Source: Glycocaulis sp.
GTDB lineage: Bacteria; Pseudomonadota; Alphaproteobacteria; Caulobacterales; Maricaulaceae
Assembly (NCBI GenBank): GCA_022565665.1
Contig: JAIUMI010000001.1
Location: 434,001-498,000, forward strand
Direction: 5' to 3'
DNA: 64,000 bases
Below are positions 35,676-45,944 of the stretch, piece after piece (the first letter of the stretch is position 1; each line of letters starts with the position of its first letter). Below the pieces are notes generated by a model. It ran no database searches. It worked only from the letters and a program-made list of their open reading frames with translations, and was not told where the DNA came from. A program made the translations under genes and the position numbers.

Positions 35676-36599
35676 ATGCGTCCCTCACTGAGACAGCTCC
35701 AGTACCTCGTCGCGATCGCCGATACCGGCCGTTACGCCCAGGCTGCCAGTGAGGTCGGTGTCAGCCAGCCGACGCTCAGCGAGCAGATAAACCTGCTGGA
35801 GGATGCGCTGGGCACCCGGCTTCTCGAACGCGGCCGCCACGGCGCCCTGCTGACACCGCTCGGACGCGTGATCACCGATCGCGCCCGGTTGATCCTGCGC
35901 GAGATGGAAGACCTCAAGGCCATGGCCCGCATGGGCGAGGACGCGCTGTCGGGCCGCGTGCGGCTGGGCGTGCTGCCCTCGGTCGGGCCCTATTTGCTGC
36001 CCGAAGCCATCAAGCAGCTTCACGCGGAGTATCAGGACTTCCGCCTGCTGGTGCGCGAGGAACGGTCCGGCGATCTGGGCGAGGCGCTGCAGTCTGGAGC
36101 GCTTGACCTGGTAATTGCGACGAGCGGTGATCTGCCCGACATGGACAGCGTGCCGCTATTTTCAGAGTCCATCTGGGTCTCCAGCGCGCCGGACGATCCT
36201 CTGGCAGGCACCCGCGCGCCGGTCACGCTGGCCGATCTGAAGGACCGGGAACTGCTGAGCCTCGGACGGGGTCACAGGCTGACCTATATCGCGGAGAGCA
36301 TCGCCGAGGCGGCCGGTTGCCGGATCAGTGCGGAGTATGAAGGCACCAGCCTTGATGCACTGCGGATCATGGCGACGACCGGTGCGGGCCTTGCCGTACT
36401 GCCGGGCGTCTATGCCACGCGTGAGGCGCGGCGCGACCCCGACCTCATGGTCCGCCGCGTGGACTGGGCCGAAGCGCGCCGCGATCTGTCACTGATCTGG
36501 CGGCGGTCCTCACCGCTGTCAGCCTCATTCTCCCGCATTGCAGACGTGCTGCGCGCGACGGCGCGCCGCTTTCCTGCCGAAGCCTTTGTGGCGCCGTAA
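35676..36599 (+). CDS. LysR-type regulator, OxyR-like without the redox cysteines
   Basis: The 307-residue protein has an N-terminal winged helix-turn-helix (about 4-62) and a substrate-binding-like domain (about 90-300). The sequence follows OxyR closely (SLRQLQYLVAIADTGRYAQAA; LLSLGRGHRL; GTSLDALRIMATTGAGLAVLP). The peroxidatic cysteine of OxyR (E. coli Cys199, GHC) is Arg201 here and the second (Cys208) is Ile210; the only nearby cysteine is Cys215. The disulfide switch cannot form as in OxyR, so the signal is probably different. It may still act on the neighbourhood: a 53-residue gene is divergent, and katG is 4 kb downstream on the same strand with other genes between. Confidence 0.88.
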   Translation: MRPSLRQLQYLVAIADTGRYAQAASEVGVSQPTLSEQINLLEDALGTRLLERGRHGALLTPLGRVITDRARLILREMEDLKAMARMGEDALSGRVRLGVLPSVGPYLLPEAIKQLHAEYQDFRLLVREERSGDLGEALQSGALDLVIATSGDLPDMDSVPLFSESIWVSSAPDDPLAGTRAPVTLADLKDRELLSLGRGHRLTYIAESIAEAAGCRISAEYEGTSLDALRIMATTGAGLAVLPGVYATREARRDPDLMVRRVDWAEARRDLSLIWRRSSPLSASFSRIADVLRATARRFPAEAFVAP

Positions 36600-36736
36600 A
36601 CCAGTCTGGAACCCCGTCGCGTTACAGCAGTTTAATGTCCTGATCAGGACATTATTACCCAATCAGGATTGCTTTTTCATGCTCCGGGTGGTTCCCTCCG
36701 GCCAGACCCGGAACGGGCCTGACGGGGAGACGCCTT

Positions 36737-37891
36737 ATGAAACGACTTCTAGCACTCATCGTGCTGCCGCTTGCCGTGTGGGCCTTTGGCCTGCCTGCCG
36801 CCGGCGCCACACCCTTCAATGCCGCACAAGCTCAAAGCGCCGCTGACGCGTTCGCAGCGGCCCTGCTGGAGGAGGGCGAGGCACCGGGCCTTGCCATAGC
36901 GATTGCGCGCGCAGGCGCGCCGGTACTGGTGCGCGGATACGGCTATGCCAATCTCGAACACGGCGTGCCGGTTGGCGAAGACACGGTTTTCCGTATCGGC
37001 TCTGTCACCAAGCAGTTCACCGCAGCGGCCATTTTGCTGCTGGCCGAGGAGGGGCGGCTGTCGCTGGACGACACGGTCGAGACATATTTCCCTGACTTCC
37101 CCCGCGCAGAGGACATCACGATACGCCAGCTCCTCCAGCACACGGCAGGCGTTTCCAACTACACCTCGCGCGATGGCTTCATGGCCGATACCGCACCGCT
37201 GCATCATGACCGGGAACGCATGCTGGCCTATATCGCAGCGGCTGATCCGCTTTACGATTTCGAACCCGGCACGGGATGGAGCTACTCCAATTCCGGCTAC
37301 ATCCTGCTCGACTACATTGCCGAAGATGCTGCCGGCCAGCCGCTGGCCGACTTCCTGCGCGAGCGGATTTTCAACCCGCTGGGGCTGAATGATACCCGCA
37401 TGGACGATGCCGCCGAAATTCTCGCGCGCCGTGCACAGGGCTATGACTCGGCAGAAGACACGCCTTCGGGCTTCACCAATACCGCTCACCTCTCCCTGTC
37501 GGTTGCGGCCGGGGCGGGCGCGATGCGCTCCACGGCGCGCGATCTGGCGCTCTGGATGCAGGCCCTGCTGGATGGCGAGGTGGTCAGCCCGGCAAGCCTG
37601 GCGCTCATGCTGGAACCGGCCCGGCTCAAAGATGGCAGCCTTGCCAGCTCCGCCCTCGAGAATCCGCCTGCTGCTCTGGCCGGAATGAATTACGGGCTGG
37701 GCATCATGACCGGAGAGCGCGATGGACGCCGCTTTATCGGCCATGGCGGATCGATCAACGGCTTCAACGCCTCCCTGATCCATTATCCGGACGAGGCCAC
37801 CACCATCGTCCTGCTGGTCAACACGATTGGCCCGGCGGCGCGCGGGGCACCGGTTCTGGCCGGCGCGGTACTCGGTGGAGCCGCAGAATAA
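36737..37891 (+). CDS. Exported serine hydrolase, class C beta-lactamase/DD-peptidase fold
   Basis: The 384-residue product has a Sec signal peptide (cleavage about AGA, residue 24) and the penicillin-recognising motifs: Ser89-Val-Thr-Lys, the Tyr-Ser-Asn motif in WSYSNSGYILLDYI, and His-Gly-Gly (GHGGSINGF) in the position of KTG. Such periplasmic enzymes can be esterases, D-aminopeptidases or beta-lactamases; the sequence does not decide. The next gene, 47 bp downstream, has the same fold and is probably cotranscribed. Confidence 0.88.
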   Translation: MKRLLALIVLPLAVWAFGLPAAGATPFNAAQAQSAADAFAAALLEEGEAPGLAIAIARAGAPVLVRGYGYANLEHGVPVGEDTVFRIGSVTKQFTAAAILLLAEEGRLSLDDTVETYFPDFPRAEDITIRQLLQHTAGVSNYTSRDGFMADTAPLHHDRERMLAYIAAADPLYDFEPGTGWSYSNSGYILLDYIAEDAAGQPLADFLRERIFNPLGLNDTRMDDAAEILARRAQGYDSAEDTPSGFTNTAHLSLSVAAGAGAMRSTARDLALWMQALLDGEVVSPASLALMLEPARLKDGSLASSALENPPAALAGMNYGLGIMTGERDGRRFIGHGGSINGFNASLIHYPDEATTIVLLVNTIGPAARGAPVLAGAVLGGAAE

Positions 37892-37938
37892 CCACGACAT
37901 TACAATACACCTGAAAAACACGACGAGGGGACACACCC

Positions 37939-39444
37939 ATGCACGCTGTGCGCAAACTGCTTCTGGCCGGTTCGGCCGCCCTGCTGATGCTGACGCCAGC
38001 GGCTGTGGCGCCGGTCATGGCCCAGCCCGCCGAGACAGCCGCCGTTTTCAATGAAGCCGCCCTCGACACACTGCCCGCCTTCGTGGACGGGGTGATCGCC
38101 CAGCAGATCGCCTCCAGAGAGGTGGTCAGCGCGGTGGTCACCGTGGTGCATCAGGGCGAGATCGTACTCAACCGGGCCTATGGTTTTGCCGATTTCGAGA
38201 ACCGTGTCCCCGCCGATGGCGAGACTACGCTCTACCGGCCCGGCTCGATCTCGAAAATGTTCACCTGGATCGCGCTGATGCAGCTCATCGAGCAGGGCCG
38301 CGTCTCGCTTGATGACGATGTGAACGATCATATCGATTTCGAGATCCCCGCCTTCCAGGGCCAGCCCATCACTGTGCTGGACCTGTTCCGGCATACGCCC
38401 GGCATGAGCGATGTGGGCGGTTTCACCACCACGGATGAAGCCGACCTGATCGATCACGCGCAGTGGACGCGCGAGAACCTGCCCGAGCGCGTGCAGGTGC
38501 CCGGTGCGGAGGCCGCCTATTCCAACTGGGGCACCTCGCTCGCAGGCTATATCGTGGAACAGGTCACCGGGGAGGACTTTGCCAGCTATACCGAACGGCA
38601 CATTTTCGAGCCGCTGGGCATGACCTCCTCCACCTTCCGCGAGCCGCTGCCCGAGGGGCTGATTGAGCGCATCGCTCTTGGCGCGGACTTTGCTGATGGC
38701 CGCTTCACATCACGCAGCTTCGACTATTATTCCATGGTCATGCTCGCAGGCTCGGCGACGGTCAGCGGGCCGGACATGGCACGCTTCATGATGGCGATGC
38801 TGGATGGCGGCGCGCTGGACGGCCAGCGCATCCTCTCCGAGCAGTCGGTCGCCCTGCTGGAAACCAATACCATCGCCAATGCGCCGCGCCTTCCGGGCCT
38901 GGCACACGGCTATCTGGTCTATCGCGAGGAAGGCCCGCGCCTGATCGGCCATGCCGGCGCGATGCGTGATTTTCGCTCCAACATGATCCTGTCGCCGGAG
39001 ACCGGTACAGGTATCTTCCTGTCCATCGTCGCCGCGCCCGCCGGGCGTCCGGCACAGGGCGAGCTGTCCGCCGCCATTACCGGGCGCCTTTTCCCGCAGG
39101 AACCGGCCCCGCGCTGGAACGGCGTGGGCGAAGCCGAACAGCTTGCCGGACGCTATCTCGTCAACCGGCGCGACCATTCCAGCGAGCCGCACCCGCTGCA
39201 GCACGCCGTGGTCAAGGCGGTGGGAGACAATGCGATCACCATCACCGCCATCGGCCAGACCCTCTATTTCGAGCAGATCGGCCCCGGCCTGTTCGAGCAG
39301 GTCACAGGACTGCGCGAGGGCGGCCCGTTCGACCGGGTGGAATTCTACGGGACAGGCGATGCCCGGCGGCTCTCCTTTGCCAGCCAGCCCTTCATGAACT
39401 GGCACTATGCCGGGCCTGCCGAAGAGGACGCTGCCGGCGAGTAG
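37939..39444 (+). CDS. Exported serine hydrolase, class C fold with C-terminal extension
   Basis: The 501-residue protein has a signal peptide (cleavage after VMA, residue 28), Ser103-Ile-Ser-Lys, Tyr-Ser-Asn (AAYSNWGTS) and His-Ala-Gly (GHAGAMRDF). An extra domain of about 110 residues (about 390-495) lies after the catalytic fold, beta-rich, of the lipocalin-like kind often found behind S12 hydrolases. It follows the related hydrolase at a 47-bp gap, and the two are about 25-30% alike in the catalytic part by eye. It ends 2 bp before the convergent methyltransferase. Substrate unknown. Confidence 0.88.
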   Translation: MHAVRKLLLAGSAALLMLTPAAVAPVMAQPAETAAVFNEAALDTLPAFVDGVIAQQIASREVVSAVVTVVHQGEIVLNRAYGFADFENRVPADGETTLYRPGSISKMFTWIALMQLIEQGRVSLDDDVNDHIDFEIPAFQGQPITVLDLFRHTPGMSDVGGFTTTDEADLIDHAQWTRENLPERVQVPGAEAAYSNWGTSLAGYIVEQVTGEDFASYTERHIFEPLGMTSSTFREPLPEGLIERIALGADFADGRFTSRSFDYYSMVMLAGSATVSGPDMARFMMAMLDGGALDGQRILSEQSVALLETNTIANAPRLPGLAHGYLVYREEGPRLIGHAGAMRDFRSNMILSPETGTGIFLSIVAAPAGRPAQGELSAAITGRLFPQEPAPRWNGVGEAEQLAGRYLVNRRDHSSEPHPLQHAVVKAVGDNAITITAIGQTLYFEQIGPGLFEQVTGLREGGPFDRVEFYGTGDARRLSFASQPFMNWHYAGPAEEDAAGE

Positions 39445-39446
39445 GA

Positions 39447-40430
39447 TCAGGCCATCGCTTCCAGCGCGTCTCCGCTCGATGTGAGCGGGCGCGCTGGTGG
39501 CGCGCTGGCCGTGACGCACCAGGAGGCCACGTCTTCGCCTCGATCCTTGCGCACCACACACGCCTCCACCGCCACACCGGCAAATCCCGCCTCGGCGAGC
39601 AGGCCTTCCAGATACGCGCGCGAATGGGCAAACCGCCGGCTTTCGCGCAGCGCCACCGGCGCCTCGCCCGCTTCCGTAGTGAAGGCCAGCCAGCCCCCCG
39701 GCGAGAGCGATACCGCACACCAGCCGATCACCTGCTCAAGCGCGCCGATATAGGCAAACACGTCCGCCGCAATGATCAGTTCGAAGCGCTCCGGACCCAA
39801 CTCCATCCGGGCAATGTCGCGCTTTTCCAGAACGTCATAGAGATCCTTGGCAGCCGCCGCGGCAAGCATGCCGGACGAAATGTCATAGCCGGCAAGCCAG
39901 CCACAGCGCGGACGCAGCACCTCGCCCATCAGCCCTGTGCCACAACCCAGATCCAGCGCCCGGCCCGCTGCGGCAAAGCCGTGGCGCTCCAGCGCCTCCA
40001 TGAGGATGGCCGGAGCGCGATATTCCAGCCGGTCGAGCAAGGAAGATTCGAACTGCGGCGCATACTGGTCAAAGAGCAGCTCGACAAAGGCGGGCGGCAT
40101 GGATTCCGCGCCCGGACCACCAGCCCCAAGCTCAAGCTTCAGGCCCGCACCAAACGGATCTGACGGGTCCAGCACCAGCGTACGGCCCCACGCCTCGCGC
40201 GCTTCGGCCATCCGCCCTGCCTGCTCATGATACTCGCCGAGCCGGTACCAGCCGGCTGCCCAGCCCGGCACCCGTTCAAGCGCACCTGACAGGACGTCGA
40301 TCGCGGCGGAGATATCTCCGCGCGCGGCAAGGCCTTCGGCAAAATCCGCACGCCGGTCAGCGACCGGATCAGCGGACGAAAGCGGCAACACAGCCATCAG
40401 GGCACCGGCACTGTCAGAAGGCCCGCTCAT
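39447..40430 (-). CDS. TPR-containing SAM-dependent methyltransferase
   Basis: The 327-residue protein joins an N-terminal helical/TPR-like part (about 25-95, AARGDISAAIDVL and YHEQAGRMAEAREAWG) to a class I methyltransferase domain (about 125-300) with motif I LDLGCGTG, motif II LAGYDIS and the acidic DIARMEL segment. It corresponds to the predicted methyltransferase-with-TPR group; substrate unknown. The start at 40430 has only weak Shine-Dalgarno pairing; ATG at residue 12 is an alternative. A 386-bp non-coding stretch lies upstream. Confidence 0.85.
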   Translation of the reverse strand: MSGPSDSAGALMAVLPLSSADPVADRRADFAEGLAARGDISAAIDVLSGALERVPGWAAGWYRLGEYHEQAGRMAEAREAWGRTLVLDPSDPFGAGLKLELGAGGPGAESMPPAFVELLFDQYAPQFESSLLDRLEYRAPAILMEALERHGFAAAGRALDLGCGTGLMGEVLRPRCGWLAGYDISSGMLAAAAAKDLYDVLEKRDIARMELGPERFELIIAADVFAYIGALEQVIGWCAVSLSPGGWLAFTTEAGEAPVALRESRRFAHSRAYLEGLLAEAGFAGVAVEACVVRKDRGEDVASWCVTASAPPARPLTSSGDALEAMA

Positions 40431-42988
<2,558 letters not shown>

Positions 42989-43032
42989 TTGCGCCGGGCC
43001 TGCATGCCGCAGGTCCGGCCTTTCATACCGGA

Positions 43033-43071
43033 TAAAAAAGCGGCGCTTGGGCCAGGCCCAGGCGCCGCTTT
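43033..43071 (-). terminator. Strong terminator between katG and the outer-membrane barrel gene
   Basis: A long GC stem (43038-43053 pairs with 43055-43071) lies between convergent genes. On the minus strand it is followed by six Ts (CCGCTTTTTTATCC), so it clearly ends the barrel gene; on the plus strand it has only three Ts but probably also ends katG. Confidence 0.85.
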
Positions 43072-43094
43072 CATGTCAGGTGGTTATATGCGTC

Positions 43095-43194
43095 CTAGAA
43101 GTAGAAGCGCACGCCCGCCTCGATGATATTGCTGCGGTTCTCCACATCCAGATTGGCCGGGAAGAGATTTACCCCGAAATCGGGATCATTCCGA
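43095..43194 (-). other. Displaced 3' end of the barrel gene
   Basis: In the shifted frame this stretch reads NDPDFGVNLFPANLD, then VENRSNIIEAGVRFYF and a stop at 43095. The last segment is a typical final barrel strand with terminal phenylalanine. Joined after GGYRYR it completes the protein at a normal length. Confidence 0.75.
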
Positions 43195-43890
43195 GCCGCG
43201 ATAGCGATAGCCGCCAAAGAGCTGGATATTGTCGGAGACGGCAAAATTCGCGCCCGCCATCAGCTGATAGGCAAACACCGTGTCATTACCGTTGATGATG
43301 TCCACGTCAGACGGGTTGTAGCGGACCTTCACCCGGGTCGCGCCGATACCGGCACCGACATAGGCGCCAATCGGGCCGCCAAGATCAAAGTCATAGAACC
43401 CGTTGATCATCAGGCTGGTATTGCGGATCACGCCGCGGCCATCGGCTACGAGATCGGCCACCGTGACGCCCAGCGCGGGAGACCCTGTGATAAGCACCGC
43501 GGCGTCGGCACCACCGATATCGTTGCCACCGGCAGTGACGTTGCGGTGGGTGTCAACGTCGCTGGAGGAGTAGCCAAGCTCGGCCTCGAAGCGCAGGCCG
43601 GTCTCCATGCGCCAGCCATAGGCCAGCGTGAAGAAGCCGCCCGTGTCGAACTCGGTGGTCCAGCCGACGGGCGTGCCGGACGGCAGCACCGTACCGGCCG
43701 GAACCGCCACACCTTCGCCGGTGGTGAAGTCGCTGGTGAAGACGCCCGAATTGGAGCTGTTGCGCTGCATGTTGAAGCCGGCCGAGCCCGACACGTATTG
43801 CTGGGCTGCTGCTCCCGCACTCATTACCAGAGCCAGGGCCGACGCCGCGATCCCGGTGCGCACCGGGGCTTTAAGGAAGGTCTTTGTCAT
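43186..43890 (-). CDS. Outer-membrane beta-barrel protein, frame broken near the C-terminus
   Basis: From the ATG at 43890 (GGGAGAAC upstream) the frame codes a signal peptide (cleavage after AAA, about residue 28) and an eight-strand-type barrel of the Opa/Omp25 family, with GPIGAYVGAGIGATRV, YQLMAGANFAVSDNIQLF and GGYRYR. It stops early at GSE (43186). The expected end continues in the next frame down to 43095 (see the next entry). The readable 234 residues would lack the final strand, so the protein as written probably could not be inserted by BamA. Either the strain carries a 1-base insertion or 2-base deletion near 43190-43200, or the sequence has an error there. An own terminator lies downstream. 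Confidence 0.75.
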   Translation of the reverse strand: MTKTFLKAPVRTGIAASALALVMSAGAAAQQYVSGSAGFNMQRNSSNSGVFTSDFTTGEGVAVPAGTVLPSGTPVGWTTEFDTGGFFTLAYGWRMETGLRFEAELGYSSSDVDTHRNVTAGGNDIGGADAAVLITGSPALGVTVADLVADGRGVIRNTSLMINGFYDFDLGGPIGAYVGAGIGATRVKVRYNPSDVDIINGNDTVFAYQLMAGANFAVSDNIQLFGGYRYRGSE

Positions 43891-44140
43891 CTCGTTCTCC
43901 CTCGATGAAAGGTTGAAGGCGTTATGCGTTATCGTATATGCAATAGAAAAGCTGGCGAGCAAGGGAGGTTGCGGCTTTTTACGGAGCGTCTTTGGGGAAA
44001 AACCGCCAGCCCCCTCAACGGCAAACGCAAGGTGCAACACGCGGAGAAGTGTCGTAATGGACACCTCATCATCAAGACGGCCCAGGCCGGCCCATAATGA
44101 CAATCGGGCACGGCACGCCCTCCAGGCCGACGGGGAGACC

Positions 44141-44758
44141 ATGATGACCGCTGCGCCTGCCCTGCATTCCGACCGGCAGAGAGAATTGCTCGACCTTCTG
44201 TCAGTGGCTGCCGTCGCGGACCGGTCCGGGCCGGTCTCCCTACGCCAGTTCGCGATCCGCGCCGGCGTTTCCGAACCGACCCTGCGCCATTTCTTCGGCG
44301 ACCGGCAGGGCGTGGTAATCGCGATATTGCACCATTTCGCGCGCCAGGCGGGCGCCTGGCTCGCCCGCTCGGCAGAGCCGGACGCGGATCTTGAGGCGTC
44401 GGTAAAGGGGTATCTGGACCTGTCGCTGGAAGGGTTTGACAACTCGCTCTTCGTACAGGCGCATGCCTTCGCACTGGTGGAATCCATCCACGATCCGGTT
44501 GTGGGCCGGGCCTATCTCGACATCGTGGTGGAACCTTCCTTGCGTGCCATCGAGGCGCGTCTCGCGCCCGGCATTGACCCAGATGGCCAAAATCCCGAGC
44601 GCATACGCCACGGCGCGCTGGCGCTTTACTCCACCATGCTGTTTGCCACCCTGCACCAGCGCCTGCTGCGGGGATCGGACGCCCGCCCGCTCCATATGGA
44701 TGCCTTCTTCGGCGATCTGGTGCAGCTATTTGGACGCGGTCTGGTCCCCAAGGCTTGA
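44141..44758 (+). CDS. TetR-family regulator
   Basis: The 205-residue protein has an N-terminal helix-turn-helix (about 15-60, VSLRQFAIRAGVSEPTLRHFFGDRQGVV) and an all-helical ligand domain. I use the ATG at 44141 because CGGGGAG lies just before it; an ATG at 44057 in the same frame would add 28 polar residues. It lies 62 bp before the Rieske oxygenase gene on the same strand and is divergent from the barrel gene, so it may control either. Ligand unknown. Confidence 0.85.
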   Translation: MMTAAPALHSDRQRELLDLLSVAAVADRSGPVSLRQFAIRAGVSEPTLRHFFGDRQGVVIAILHHFARQAGAWLARSAEPDADLEASVKGYLDLSLEGFDNSLFVQAHAFALVESIHDPVVGRAYLDIVVEPSLRAIEARLAPGIDPDGQNPERIRHGALALYSTMLFATLHQRLLRGSDARPLHMDAFFGDLVQLFGRGLVPKA

Positions 44759-44820
44759 TAAGCGCCGGTCAGCGCCCGATAACCGGACACGAGTTGAACG
44801 GTTCGGAGCCCGCCGGTCCC

Positions 44821-45906
44821 ATGTTCCTGCGCAATATCTGGTATTACGCCCTGCCCGCCTCCGAGCTGAAACCAGGGCAGATGCTGCACAAGGTGCTGCT
44901 GGGCGAACCGGTGGTCTTTGCACGGTCAAAAGAGGGCGAGGTGTTTGCCCTGCGCGATCTGTGCCCGCACCGGGGCGTGCCGCTCTCCTCGGGCCGGCTG
45001 TGCGCCAAGGGCAGCACGGTGGACGGCAGCACGCTTGCCGAGCCGCAGATCGAGTGCCCCTATCATGGCTGGCGCTTTGGTCCGGACGGGGCGTGCAAGG
45101 CCATTCCGTCGCTGGTCGAAGGCCAGCAGATGGATGTCGGCAGGATACGCGTGCGCCGCTACCCGGTGCGCGAACAGCAGGGCAATATCTGGATCTGGAT
45201 GCCGCCCGTCTCTGACGGTCCTGTCCTTGATGACACGCCCGAGCCCGATCACGAACCGCCCGTCATGCCTGCGGTCGAGAACCGCCAGCCCGCCCTCATC
45301 GAGCGGATGATCTTCGACTGCCATGTCGATCATGCCGTGATCGGCCTGATGGATCCGGCGCATGGGCCATACGTGCACCGCTCGGTCTTCTGGCGCTCGG
45401 AAAAATCGATGCACGCAAAGGAAAAGGCGTTCGGACCGAGCGAGATGGGCTTCACCATGCTCCCGCATGTCCCCTCGAAGAACTCGCGGTTCTACAAGAT
45501 ACTCGGCGGCGGCCTGACGACGGAAATCAGCTTCCGCCTGCCCGGCGTGCGCGTGGAGCACATCACCGCCGGATCGCGCGGGTCAGTCGTGGGACTGACC
45601 AGCGTCACCCCGCTCACCGAAACCTCCACCGAGGTGACGCAGAGCTTTTACTGGACGCTGCCCGTGCTCGGCGCGCTCAAGCCCTTCCTGCGGCCCTTCG
45701 TGCGCTCCTTCCTGAAACAGGATGGCGACATGGTGAACATCCAGAAGGAGGGGCTGAAATTTGATCCCCGCCTGATGCTCATCAATGACAGCGATGTGCA
45801 GGCAAAATGGTATTTCCGCCTGAAGGATGCGTGGAAGGAGGCAGGCGAAACGCACACCGCCTTCACCAACCCGGTCAAGCCCGCCACCCTGCGCTGGCGT
45901 AGCTAA
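44821..45906 (+). CDS. Rieske-type aromatic/alkyl ring-hydroxylating oxygenase, terminal component
   Basis: The 361-residue protein has an N-terminal Rieske [2Fe-2S] domain with ligands Cys48, His50, Cys79 and His82 (CPHRG and CPYHGW), and a catalytic domain with the mononuclear-iron motif Asp-x2-His-x4-His (DPAHGPYVH). It resembles vanillate O-demethylase-type oxygenases and transfers one or two oxygens to an unknown substrate. The spacing between the two iron-sulfur motifs is 28 residues, about ten more than usual. No reductase or ferredoxin gene is adjacent, so electrons must come from elsewhere. The ATG at 44821 gives the standard N-terminus MFLRNIWYYAL. Confidence 0.92.
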   Translation: MFLRNIWYYALPASELKPGQMLHKVLLGEPVVFARSKEGEVFALRDLCPHRGVPLSSGRLCAKGSTVDGSTLAEPQIECPYHGWRFGPDGACKAIPSLVEGQQMDVGRIRVRRYPVREQQGNIWIWMPPVSDGPVLDDTPEPDHEPPVMPAVENRQPALIERMIFDCHVDHAVIGLMDPAHGPYVHRSVFWRSEKSMHAKEKAFGPSEMGFTMLPHVPSKNSRFYKILGGGLTTEISFRLPGVRVEHITAGSRGSVVGLTSVTPLTETSTEVTQSFYWTLPVLGALKPFLRPFVRSFLKQDGDMVNIQKEGLKFDPRLMLINDSDVQAKWYFRLKDAWKEAGETHTAFTNPVKPATLRWRS

Positions 45907-45944
45907 CCGAAGCTGAGGGCTGGACCCGGCCAGCCCTGCCGGGC

